Below, in pieces: positions 1 through 7,749 of a DNA stretch of 37,091 bases. Where the stretch lies: assembly GCA_002784145.1 (NCBI GenBank), contig PFKE01000155.1, positions 9,126 to 46,216 of the forward strand. The letters run 5' to 3'. Source of the stretch: Flavobacteriaceae bacterium CG_4_10_14_3_um_filter_33_47. Its GTDB lineage: Bacteria; Bacteroidota; Bacteroidia; Flavobacteriales; Flavobacteriaceae. The notes below the pieces were generated by a model, which saw nothing but the letters and a program-made list of their open reading frames with translations, did not search any database and had not been told where the DNA came from. The position numbers and the translations under genes are program-made. Numbering within the stretch: the stretch's first letter is position 1; each line of letters opens with the position of its first letter.

Positions 1-64
1 GTAGACACGCCAGACTTAGGATCTGGTGCCGCGAGGTGTGGGAGTTCGAGTCTCCCCACCCGCA
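1..64 (+). tRNA. tRNA-Leu (anticodon UAG), 5' end cut by window edge
   Basis: The 3' part of a type II (long variable arm) tRNA. The anticodon loop CTTAGGA (anticodon TAG) is flanked by a CAGA/TCTG stem. It is followed by a long variable arm (about 26-39) and a T arm with stem GGGAG/CTCCC at 40-44 and 52-56 around the loop TTCGAGT. The 3' acceptor strand is CACCCGC (57-63) with discriminator A64. Anticodon and class-II variable arm point to leucine (CUA/CUN codons). The 5' acceptor strand and the first part of the D arm lie outside the window. A full CCA end does not appear to be encoded. Confidence 0.93.
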
Positions 65-71
65 CAGAATG

Positions 72-116
72 AATCCTTGTTGTTCTTATTTTATATAAGA
101 TATGCAAGGATTTTTT
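72..116 (+). terminator. Rho-independent terminator after tRNA-Leu
   Basis: Inverted repeat AATCCTTG (72-79) / CAAGGATT (105-112) followed by a T run. It sits directly behind the tRNA and ahead of the mannose-6-phosphate isomerase gene, so it probably ends the tRNA transcript. The loop is long (25 nt) and AT-rich. Confidence 0.6.
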
Positions 117-209
117 AGTTATAACAAGTTTCCAAATATGATAAGCATCTTACATGTATTTCAACGAAAACCATTTTCTATTTCATGATAAAGGCTGTTT
201 TCCTTTTGC

Positions 210-217
210 TATATTTG
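210..217 (+). promoter_or_regulatory. Possible -7 promoter element for the isomerase gene
   Basis: TATATTTG matches the Bacteroidetes sigma-ABfr -7 consensus TAnnTTTG, about 90 bp upstream of the isomerase start. I see no clean TTG at the expected -33 spacing, so this is a weak call based on one element. The rest of 117-307 holds no gene that I can recognise. Confidence 0.3.
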
Positions 218-307
218 TATAGCTTTGCCAAACACTTTTAAATATCAAATTAAGGGTGAGAAACTAAATCTAGGTAGTACATAAACATTTAAATAATAAC
301 AAATAAA

Positions 308-1279
308 ATGAGTCTTTATCCTTTAAAATTTCAACCTGTTTATAAATATAGAATTTGGGGAGGCAATAAGTTAAAAACCATTCTTAATAAAAATTACGAT
401 GCGGATTGTATTGGAGAATCTTGGGAAATATCCGACGTAAAAGGGGATGAAACACCCATATTAAATGGTGAATTTTCTGGAGAATTACTCAGTACTTTAA
501 TACATAAATACAAAGGTGATTTTGTAGGTAACTCAGTTTATGAGGCTTTTGGAGATGAATTTCCTTTATTAATTAAATACATTGATGCAAAAACCCCACT
601 TTCTATACAAGTGCATCCTAGTAACGAAATTGCCAAACAACGCCATAATTCGTTTGGTAAAAATGAAATGTGGTATGTGATGCAAGCCGATAAGCATGCA
701 GAATTAATTGTGGGTTTTGATGAAGACCTAAATGAAGAAACTTATAAAGAACATCTAAAGAATAATACCATTTTAAATGTGATGCACCACGAAATAGTGG
801 CAAAAGGGGATACATTTTACATTCCTACAGGAAGAGTGCATGCCATTGGTGCCGGAGTTTTATTGGCCGAAATTCAACAAACTTCAGACATTACCTATCG
901 AATTTATGATTATGACAGAGTGGATTCCAAAACAGGTGAAAAAAGAGCATTGCATAATGAATTAGCCATGGATGTTATAGATTACAAAGTGCACAATGCC
1001 TACAAAAGCGAGTATCAAGTTGAAGTAAACCAATCTAATAAGCTTGTAACATCTCCATATTTTACTACCAATATTATTCATATAAAAGGGCAATTGGTGA
1101 AAGATTATACTAGTTTAGATTCTTTTGTTATTTATATGTGCGTAGAAGGAAATGCTGAAATTAAATATTATAATGACCTTTACGAATTGAGTTTTGGACA
1201 AACCATGCTTTTACCGGCTGCAATAAATCAGGTAGAGATTTTTGCAGAAGACGCTAAATTATTAGAGGTCTACTTATAA
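308..1279 (+). CDS. manA: Class I mannose-6-phosphate isomerase
   Basis: Interconverts mannose-6-phosphate and fructose-6-phosphate in the cytoplasm, feeding mannose into glycolysis or supplying mannose-6-P for GDP-sugars. The 323-residue cupin protein has the short (firmicute-like) type I form. Visible zinc ligands are Gln101 and His103 in SIQVHPS, Glu120 in GKNEMWY and His178 in IPTGRVHAIG. The conserved QQTSDITYRIYDYDR block holds the likely active-site Arg198. There is no signal peptide. The ATG start at 308 gives the usual N-terminus (LKFQPVYKYRIWGG). The gene stands alone on the plus strand between the tRNA and a convergent GH13 gene. Its link to the sugar locus may be only positional, because this is a housekeeping enzyme. 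Confidence 0.93.
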   Translation: MSLYPLKFQPVYKYRIWGGNKLKTILNKNYDADCIGESWEISDVKGDETPILNGEFSGELLSTLIHKYKGDFVGNSVYEAFGDEFPLLIKYIDAKTPLSIQVHPSNEIAKQRHNSFGKNEMWYVMQADKHAELIVGFDEDLNEETYKEHLKNNTILNVMHHEIVAKGDTFYIPTGRVHAIGAGVLLAEIQQTSDITYRIYDYDRVDSKTGEKRALHNELAMDVIDYKVHNAYKSEYQVEVNQSNKLVTSPYFTTNIIHIKGQLVKDYTSLDSFVIYMCVEGNAEIKYYNDLYELSFGQTMLLPAAINQVEIFAEDAKLLEVYL

Positions 1280-1313
1280 AAAAGCTTACTATTCCTTGTA
1301 ATTATATTATGAA

Positions 1314-1341
1314 AAAGCCAAGAGACATGTCCCTTGGCTTT
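1314..1341. terminator. Bidirectional terminator between manA and the GH13 gene
   Basis: Perfect 9-bp stem AAAGCCAAG (1314-1322) / CTTGGCTTT (1333-1341) lying between two convergent stops. Read on the minus strand the stem is followed by a run of T, so it is the better terminator for the GH13 transcript. On the plus strand the tail is only TTT followed by GATAATTT. Confidence 0.75.
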
Positions 1342-1385
1342 GATAATTTAAGTTTAATTTGTTGACTAATTCAAATAATTTCAAA

Positions 1386-3116
1386 TTAATTTAGCTTAAA
1401 TAGAATGCCTTGATAAGGTTTTAGTTGAATACTGCTATGGTTTATTTCTACAGAATGGTAATTATTTATCATGGCTTGGTTAACATGGCTGATTTCAGGT
1501 AATTCAATAGTGGCATCATGATTGGTAAAATTAAGAAGAACCAAAATCGTTTCGTTGTTTAATGTTCGGGTAAAGGCATAAACATCTTCATTATTTTCAT
1601 CTAACAGTTGATAATCACCATAAACCAAAACCTCGTTATCTTTTCTAAGTTTCACCATCTTTCTAAAGTGATTCAAAATGGAATTTGGGTCTTTATCTTG
1701 AACAGAAACATTGATGTTTTTATAATTGTCATTTACAGGAAGCCAAGGTTCTCCACTGGTAAATTGGGCATTTTCTGAACTGTCCCATTGCATGGGTGTT
1801 CTACCATTATCTCTAGATGCAAAGTTTAAATCGCTCATAAATTTATGCATATCAACACCTTCTGAAAGCGCTTTTTTATAGCCATTGATGGCTGCTACAT
1901 CTTTGTATTGCGAGATGCTATCAAATTCTATGTTGGTCATACCAATTTCATCACCATAATACACAAAAGGTGTTCCTCTCATACTCAAAAGAAACGTGTT
2001 TAAAAGTTTAGATGAAGCCTCTCTAAATTCTTCAGAATCATTGCCAAATCTGCTCACTAATCTGGCTTGGTCATGGTTCGATAAAAATATAGAAAGCCAT
2101 CCTTTTTTGGAGAATTCTTTATCCCAAGTAGTAAAAGTGTTTTTTAATTTTAAAAGACTGTAGCCTTCGGGTTTTGCTATATCTACGGCATCAAAGGCAT
2201 AGGCAATATTTAGTTCTTTTCTGTCGGCATCAACCAATTCATGGGCTTCTTGAAAATTTCTTCCGGCACCTTCGGCAACACTCATTACATCATATTTGCT
2301 GAATACTTCTTCATTCATTTCTTTTAAATAATCATGAAGTCCGTCTTGCATGGCGTAATATTGAATAAAGTCTTTTTCAAAACCATCAGGAAACTTAGGA
2401 AAAGTGGTGTCTTTTGCAGCAAATTGAAAGGCATCTAAACGAAAACCGTCAACACCTTTATCGGCCCAAAACTTCATAATATTATAAACTTCTTCCCGTA
2501 CTTTTGGGTTTTCCCAATTTAAGTCGGGTTGTTCTTTGGCAAAATAATGAAGATAATACGAATTGCTAATGGAGTCATATTGCCAGGCATCGCCTTTTTC
2601 ATCAAATAAACTATAGCGGAAATTTGGTTTGCCTTTTTCGGCTGGCCACCAGTGGTAATAGTCTCTGTAAGGATTGTTTCTTGAACTTCTTGCTTGTTTA
2701 AACCATTCATGTTGGTCGCTACTATGGTTTACCACAACATCCAAAACAAATTTAATGTTGCGTTCATGCAAGCCTTTTAATAAATTGTCAAAATCTTCCA
2801 TGGTTCCAAATTCGGATAAAATGGCTTTGTAATCGCTTACGTCGTAGCCATTATCAACATTTGGAGATTGATAAAAAGGATTCAACCAAACCATAGTAAC
2901 ACCTAAACTTTTAATATAATCAAGTTTTTCAATAATACCTTTTAAATCACCTACACCATCTCCATCAGAATCTTTAAAACTCCTGGGATAAATTTGATAC
3001 ACGATGGCTTCTTTCCACCATGTTTTATCGGGAACCATTGATGCTTCTTTTTTTTGACCATTGGAACATCCTAATAGTAATAAAGCCAATAAGGTATGGA
3101 TTAATATTTTTTTCAT
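1386..3116 (-). CDS. GH13 alpha-glucosidase lipoprotein (oligo-1,6-glucosidase type)
   Basis: Retaining alpha-glucosidase of family GH13, expected to release glucose from malto- or isomalto-oligosaccharides in the periplasm or at the cell surface. The 576-residue protein starts with a lipoprotein signal ending LLLLGC (Cys17). The TIM barrel shows DVVVNH (126-131), GFRLDAF with nucleophile Asp228, SVAEGAGRN with acid/base Glu282, and FLSNHDQ with transition-state Asp349. QPDLNW near 197-201 and YYGDEIGM are typical of the oligo-1,6-glucosidase/alpha-glucosidase branch rather than of SusA-type neopullulanases. It lies downstream of the LacI-family gene on the same strand with a 185-bp gap holding an operator and a large palindrome, so it probably has its own regulated promoter. 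Exact linkage specificity cannot be read from the sequence. Confidence 0.92.
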   Translation of the reverse strand: MKKILIHTLLALLLLGCSNGQKKEASMVPDKTWWKEAIVYQIYPRSFKDSDGDGVGDLKGIIEKLDYIKSLGVTMVWLNPFYQSPNVDNGYDVSDYKAILSEFGTMEDFDNLLKGLHERNIKFVLDVVVNHSSDQHEWFKQARSSRNNPYRDYYHWWPAEKGKPNFRYSLFDEKGDAWQYDSISNSYYLHYFAKEQPDLNWENPKVREEVYNIMKFWADKGVDGFRLDAFQFAAKDTTFPKFPDGFEKDFIQYYAMQDGLHDYLKEMNEEVFSKYDVMSVAEGAGRNFQEAHELVDADRKELNIAYAFDAVDIAKPEGYSLLKLKNTFTTWDKEFSKKGWLSIFLSNHDQARLVSRFGNDSEEFREASSKLLNTFLLSMRGTPFVYYGDEIGMTNIEFDSISQYKDVAAINGYKKALSEGVDMHKFMSDLNFASRDNGRTPMQWDSSENAQFTSGEPWLPVNDNYKNINVSVQDKDPNSILNHFRKMVKLRKDNEVLVYGDYQLLDENNEDVYAFTRTLNNETILVLLNFTNHDATIELPEISHVNQAMINNYHSVEINHSSIQLKPYQGILFKLN

Positions 3117-3134
3117 GATTTTATTATTTCAGTT

Positions 3135-3166
3135 AGTTAACATGATTGAATTCAATAATGTTAACT
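3135..3166. repeat. 32-bp near-perfect palindrome upstream of the GH13 gene
   Basis: Arms AGTTAACATGATTGAA (3135-3150) and TTCAATAATGTTAACT (3151-3166) are reverse complements except for one pair, centred on GAATTC with no spacer. It lies 19-50 bp before the GH13 start codon. It could be a second protein-binding site or a hairpin in the 5' leader of the mRNA. Seen directly; the function is unknown. Confidence 0.7.
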
Positions 3167-3265
3167 GTTCTTTATTTCAAATAAAAAAGTTGTAAAAGTG
3201 AAATCAAGTTCACAATTTTTTTTTGATTTGGTAAAAAAAAATCTAAAAAAAATGTAAATAATTAG

Positions 3266-3281
3266 CCGATAACGATTTCGG
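3266..3281 (-). promoter_or_regulatory. LacI-family operator upstream of the GH13 gene
   Basis: CCGATAACGATTTCGG is an imperfect palindrome with a central CG, the usual form of LacI/PurR-family sites. It differs by one base from the site at 4598-4613 before susC. It lies between the stop of the LacI-family gene and the start of the GH13 gene, about 150 bp from the GH13 start, suggesting separate control of GH13. Confidence 0.75.
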
Positions 3282-3301
3282 TTTCGTAGAAAATATAGGC
3301 A

Positions 3302-4342
3302 CTATCTTGGTTTGTCAAGTAGTTTAAGGGTAGAATTTCTTGGAACGATGTAGGTTGGAATTTCTATGATTTCTGGAATAATTTTCTGACCTTTTTTTAA
3401 GGTACAGATATCTTTATATAAAACTTCAAAAGCCTTCTGACCCATTTCAAAACCAGGTTGATGAACTGTTGATAAGGTAGGCGTAGTTATTTTTGTTAAA
3501 AACCAGTCGCTAAAACCCATCACAGAGACTTGGTTTGGTACCGATATATTAAGTTCGCTTAACCTTTTTAAAACACCAATGGCTACTAAATCTGTAAAGG
3601 CAAAAACACCATCAACATCTGGATGGTCGTTAATGATTTTTTTAGCTATTTTAAACCCTTCACTAAAGGTTAAACTTTTGCATTTGTAAATTAAAGTGGG
3701 GTCAAAAGGGATATTGTTTTTGGCCAGTGCTTTTTTATAACCAATAAACCTATCAATGGTTGTTTGGGGTTTTAAATCGCCTCTAATGTGAGCAATTTTT
3801 TTGCAACCTGTTTCAATAAGATATTGTGTTGCGTTGAAAGCGGCTTTTTGATCATCAATAATAACTTTTGAAGCATGAACCAATTTTGAAATTTTATCAT
3901 ACATCACCACAGGAATACCTCTATCTATTACTTGCTTAATGTGTTTGTACTGGGTTGTATTATCTGAAAGAGATAATAAAATACCATCAACATTTTTATC
4001 CATCAACCGTTTAAGATGCAGTTTTTCTTGCTCAAAAGATTCATTGGTTTGAAGAATAATCACTAAATAATCTCTTTTCTCTGCGGCTTTAATAACTCCA
4101 GAAATAATATTGGAAAAAAAATGGTGTACAATTTCAGGAATGACCAATCCAATAATTTTTGATTCCTTATTTCTTAACCCTTGGGCTAATGAATTGGGTT
4201 GATAGTTTAAACTTTCAGCAAGCTCTATGACCCTTTTTTTTGTATTTTCATTAATGTCCGGATAATTTTTTAGTGCTTTTGAGACCGTTGCAGGAGAAAG
4301 GCCTAAAATTTTTGCTAAATGTTTTAAAGTGGTTTTGGGCAT
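3302..4342 (-). CDS. LacI-family transcriptional regulator
   Basis: DNA-binding regulator of sugar use. The N-terminal helix-turn-helix (about residues 3-25, with LGLSPATVSKAL) and the hinge (NSLAQGLRNKES) are followed by a periplasmic-binding-protein-like sensor domain (KIIGLVIPEIVHHFFSNII onward, FAFTDLVAIGVLKRL, VSVMGFSDW). The reading frame extends to a TTG at 4348, but the ATG at 4342 gives the normal MPKTTLKHLAK start (346 residues) and is preferred. It is divergent from susC and upstream of the GH13 gene. Paired operators in front of both neighbours make it the likely local regulator. The inducer is probably an alpha-glucoside such as maltose or trehalose, but that is inference from neighbours only. 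Confidence 0.93.
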   Translation of the reverse strand: MPKTTLKHLAKILGLSPATVSKALKNYPDINENTKKRVIELAESLNYQPNSLAQGLRNKESKIIGLVIPEIVHHFFSNIISGVIKAAEKRDYLVIILQTNESFEQEKLHLKRLMDKNVDGILLSLSDNTTQYKHIKQVIDRGIPVVMYDKISKLVHASKVIIDDQKAAFNATQYLIETGCKKIAHIRGDLKPQTTIDRFIGYKKALAKNNIPFDPTLIYKCKSLTFSEGFKIAKKIINDHPDVDGVFAFTDLVAIGVLKRLSELNISVPNQVSVMGFSDWFLTKITTPTLSTVHQPGFEMGQKAFEVLYKDICTLKKGQKIIPEIIEIPTYIVPRNSTLKLLDKPR

Positions 4343-4752
4343 TTCCAAATAATAGTTTGATTTAAGCTTTGTTTTTATGGGTCATTACACATTTATAAAA
4401 ATACAGTCTTAATTTTATTAATAATAGGTAAAACCAGTTTTTTTTGTAAAAAATGATAAATAGTTATATATTTAAAAACTTTACGTTTATTAATTATCCA
4501 TTTTTTTAATAGAAAATAGGGTTTATTAATAATTACCATATGCTAAATTTCGTTAAACAGTAATTAAATGAGCCTTTAATTCACTATTTAACAGTCACCG
4601 AAAACGATTTCGGTAAAAAAAAGACGATTTTTTACAACTTTTTTTTTTTTTGTGTTTAAAAAATGTAAAATTCGCTTTTTTAGTTAACTTTATTTTAACA
4701 CTACATGAAAAAAGTCAATTAATTAATAACTAATTTTATCAACTAACTCAAA
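4343..4752. other. Divergent regulatory region between lacI-type gene and susC
   Basis: A 410-bp, very AT-rich stretch without a credible gene. It must carry the promoters of the regulator (minus) and of susC (plus). It contains the operator at 4597-4614, a T tract at about 4639-4651, and a 15-mer at 4630-4644 that also occurs in the GH13 leader. I found no exact TAnnTTTG -7 element downstream of the operator, so I do not place the susC promoter. Confidence 0.7.
4597..4614 (+). promoter_or_regulatory. LacI-family operator upstream of susC
   Basis: ACCGAAAACGATTTCGGT: arms ACCGAAA and TTTCGGT are exact reverse complements around ACGA. The site lies 138 bp upstream of the susC start. The core matches the site before the GH13 gene at 15 of 16 positions. 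This is the strongest candidate binding site of the adjacent LacI-family regulator. Confidence 0.8.
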
Positions 4753-7737
4753 ATGAAAAACAAATTACTAAAAAAGCTTTTGCTTCCATTGGCTATGCTA
4801 TTCGGAAGTTTTATTTATGCTCAATCGGTAACAGGAACTGTTTCTGATGCATCAGGTCCATTACCAGGGGTTAACGTGCTAGTAAAAAGCACTGCAACTG
4901 GAACGGTAACAGATTTCGATGGAAACTTCCAAATTAATGCTAACAACGGGGATACTTTAGTATTCTCTTTTGTAGGTTATTTAACTCAGGAAATATTGGT
5001 TTCTGGTACAACCATTAATGTTACACTAGCAGAAGACGCTGCACAACTTGATGAAGTTGTGGTTGTAGGGTATGGTAGTACTACTAAAAAAGAAGTCACT
5101 ACAGCTGTTACAAGTGTTAATGCAAAAGATTTTAATCAAGGAGTCATTAGCGATCCTACTCAATTACTACAAGGTAAAGTGCCAGGTTTAAGTATTTATA
5201 ACAAAGGAGGTAACCCTAACTCTACGGGTACAATCCGTTTAAGAGGTATTTCTACCATTGGTGGTAATACAGAACCTTTGGTTGTAATTGATGGTGTACA
5301 AGGTCAATCTTTAAATAATGTTGATCCTAGTGATATTGAAAATATTACCGTTTTAAAAGATGGTTCTGCCGCTGCAATTTATGGTACTCGTGGCTCTAGT
5401 GGAGTTATTTTAGTAACCACAAAATCTGGAAAGAAAGGGCAAGCTTTACAAGTAAACTATAATGCTCAATTTGCTGCCAATACCATTGCTAACCAAATAA
5501 GTGTCATGAATTCGGCGCAATTTTTAGCTGCTGGAGGTACAGATCTTGGAAGTTCAACCGATTGGCTGGATGAAGTTACAGAAACAGGTTTTTCTCAAAC
5601 GCATAATGTTTCAGCCGTTGGAGGTTCAGACAATGCTACCTATCGTGTATCCCTTAATTTTAGAGATGAAGAAGGAATTTTAATAAACACTGGTTTTAAT
5701 CAAGTTAATGCTAGAACCAAATTTTCGGGTAAAATACTAAATGACAAATTAAAAATTGACTTCAACTCTTCATTAACACGTAGAGATAGCCAATTTGGTT
5801 TTAACGAAGCCTTAAGATATGCCGTATTGTACAATCCTACAGCGCCTATTTTAGGTGTTGATGCTCCTTTTGCTTTTAATTCGGATCAATTTGGTGGTTT
5901 TTTCGAAACCTTAGGTCTTTTTGATAGTTTCAACCCAGTTTCTATTGCTCAACAGAACAAAAATAACGGCGAGCAAAATACATTAAATTATAGTTTAGAT
6001 TTTCAATATACTTTAACAGACGATATCTCTGCAAATTTAAGTTTTGGAGAACAAAACATAAAGACTTCCACAAGACAGTACTATCCAACAACTAGTTTCT
6101 TTAGAGGGGGGGCCTTAAGTCCTTTCAACAAAGGTAGAGCAGACTTTTTTACCAGTGAGAGTAAAAATCATACTTTAGATTTATATGCTACTTACAATAA
6201 AGTATTTAATGATTCTTTTACGTTTAAATTCACAGGTGGTTACTCATTTCAAGAAAGTGATTATAACGAATATAACTTAGGATTGGGCGATTTCCCTCCA
6301 GGGGTTGATTTTAATTTTAGCAATGCTATAGAAGTTTCACAAGATCTTTTAGAAGCGGGAAGAGTTAGAGCCAATAGTGGTAGAAATGACAATGATAGAA
6401 TCATTGGATTCTTTGCAAGAGCCAATGCAACCATCAACGATGCCATTTATGTTAATGCCTCTATAAGAAGAGAGGGATCTAGTAGATTTGGTGTAGATGA
6501 GCGTTGGGGATATTTCCCTGCAGGTGCAATTGGTGCAGATATAAATAAATATTTAGAGTTAGAGAATGTAAACCTTCTTAAAGTAAGGTTGGGTTATGGG
6601 GTTACGGGAGCCATTCCTCCAGGGGTAGGTTTATCGCAAACTACTTTTGGTGTAAATAATGGTGCCGATGGATTTGGAGCTTCTGGAACAGGTTTAGGAA
6701 CTAGAAAACCAAACCCTGGTCTTAAATGGGAAGAGAAAAGAGAGTTGAATTTAGGGTTTGAATTTGAAACAAATCGTTTATCTGCTACTTTAGATCTTTA
6801 CACTAGAGACATAGTCGATTTTATTACCAACGTTAATATCGATGCTGCTGCCAATGATGGTTTTACCAGTCAATTTCAAAACGGTGGAAAATTAAATACA
6901 GAAGGTATAGAATTAAGTTTGAACTATGATGTGATTAAGACTGATAAAATATCTTATAACTCAGGCATTATATTTTCAAGTTATACTTCAAAATTAGAAA
7001 AAAATACTGGGGGTGATAGAACCATTGCCAACCTAGGAGCACCAGGACAAAATGGAACAAACTTAATTATCGTTAGAGAAGGTAAGGAAATAGGACAAAT
7101 ATGGGGGCCAGTTTTCTCGGGTGAGGTCGATGCAAATGGTTCACCTATATTAGTTGACGTTAATGGTGATGGAAATTTGGTAACAGACCAAGGAAATGCT
7201 TTGGCTGAAGATGCAGATTTTAAAGTGTTAGGACATGGTTTGCCAGATTTCGAATTAGGTTGGACCAACCAAATAACCATTGGTAATTGGGATGTAAACG
7301 CATTTTTTAGAGGAGCATTTGGGCATAGTTTAGTTAACACGTTCCGTGCATTTTACGAGCCAATAATTGGTTCACAGGCTTCTTATAATTTTGTGAATAC
7401 AGATTTGGCAAGATCAGATATCAGAACAGCCCAGTTTAGTTCTTATTATGTTGAAAAAGCTGATTTCTTTAAGTTAGATAACCTTTCTGTAGGGTATAAC
7501 TTTAACTTAAACAATAACTATTTCAAAAACATAAGATTGTCAATCAGTGGACAAAACCTATTCACCATTACTAATTACACAGGATCTGATCCAGAACCAG
7601 CATTGCAAGATTTCGGTCCAGCAGATAACGGTGGTTTTGTTAATGCTAGTCCTGATGTTTTAGCACCAGGTATTGATAGACGTAACAATTATTTTTCGTC
7701 AACCAAAATTACATTTGGGGTAAACATTAACTTTTAA
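4753..7737 (+). CDS. SusC/RagA-type TonB-dependent outer-membrane transporter
   Basis: Imports oligosaccharides across the outer membrane using TonB energy, with the SusD lipoprotein as lid. The 994-residue protein has a signal peptide ending IYAQ (cleavage near 23/24). It is followed by a carboxypeptidase-regulatory-like domain (GTVSDASGPLPGVNVLV to about residue 100), the LDEVVVVGYG segment, a plug domain (GTIRLRGISTIGG, VLKDGSAAAIYGTRGSSGVI), and a long beta-barrel ending in a C-terminal aromatic (GVNINF). It begins the susCD unit, with 12 bp to the next gene. The operator upstream places it under the LacI-family protein. The substrate is not readable from sequence; with GH13 enzymes and trehalase nearby, alpha-glucan oligosaccharides are likely. 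Confidence 0.95.
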   Translation: MKNKLLKKLLLPLAMLFGSFIYAQSVTGTVSDASGPLPGVNVLVKSTATGTVTDFDGNFQINANNGDTLVFSFVGYLTQEILVSGTTINVTLAEDAAQLDEVVVVGYGSTTKKEVTTAVTSVNAKDFNQGVISDPTQLLQGKVPGLSIYNKGGNPNSTGTIRLRGISTIGGNTEPLVVIDGVQGQSLNNVDPSDIENITVLKDGSAAAIYGTRGSSGVILVTTKSGKKGQALQVNYNAQFAANTIANQISVMNSAQFLAAGGTDLGSSTDWLDEVTETGFSQTHNVSAVGGSDNATYRVSLNFRDEEGILINTGFNQVNARTKFSGKILNDKLKIDFNSSLTRRDSQFGFNEALRYAVLYNPTAPILGVDAPFAFNSDQFGGFFETLGLFDSFNPVSIAQQNKNNGEQNTLNYSLDFQYTLTDDISANLSFGEQNIKTSTRQYYPTTSFFRGGALSPFNKGRADFFTSESKNHTLDLYATYNKVFNDSFTFKFTGGYSFQESDYNEYNLGLGDFPPGVDFNFSNAIEVSQDLLEAGRVRANSGRNDNDRIIGFFARANATINDAIYVNASIRREGSSRFGVDERWGYFPAGAIGADINKYLELENVNLLKVRLGYGVTGAIPPGVGLSQTTFGVNNGADGFGASGTGLGTRKPNPGLKWEEKRELNLGFEFETNRLSATLDLYTRDIVDFITNVNIDAAANDGFTSQFQNGGKLNTEGIELSLNYDVIKTDKISYNSGIIFSSYTSKLEKNTGGDRTIANLGAPGQNGTNLIIVREGKEIGQIWGPVFSGEVDANGSPILVDVNGDGNLVTDQGNALAEDADFKVLGHGLPDFELGWTNQITIGNWDVNAFFRGAFGHSLVNTFRAFYEPIIGSQASYNFVNTDLARSDIRTAQFSSYYVEKADFFKLDNLSVGYNFNLNNNYFKNIRLSISGQNLFTITNYTGSDPEPALQDFGPADNGGFVNASPDVLAPGIDRRNNYFSSTKITFGVNINF

Positions 7738-7749
7738 TAAAAAATATAT

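Noticed and set aside
4639-4651. Long T tract before susC considered as a phase-variation tract or terminator
   Set aside because: No stable stem precedes it, and it lies in non-coding leader; other A/T runs of similar size occur in nearby spacers.
6981-7340. Open frame of 119 codons on the minus strand
   Set aside because: Opposite the susC barrel; composition is that of a shadow frame.
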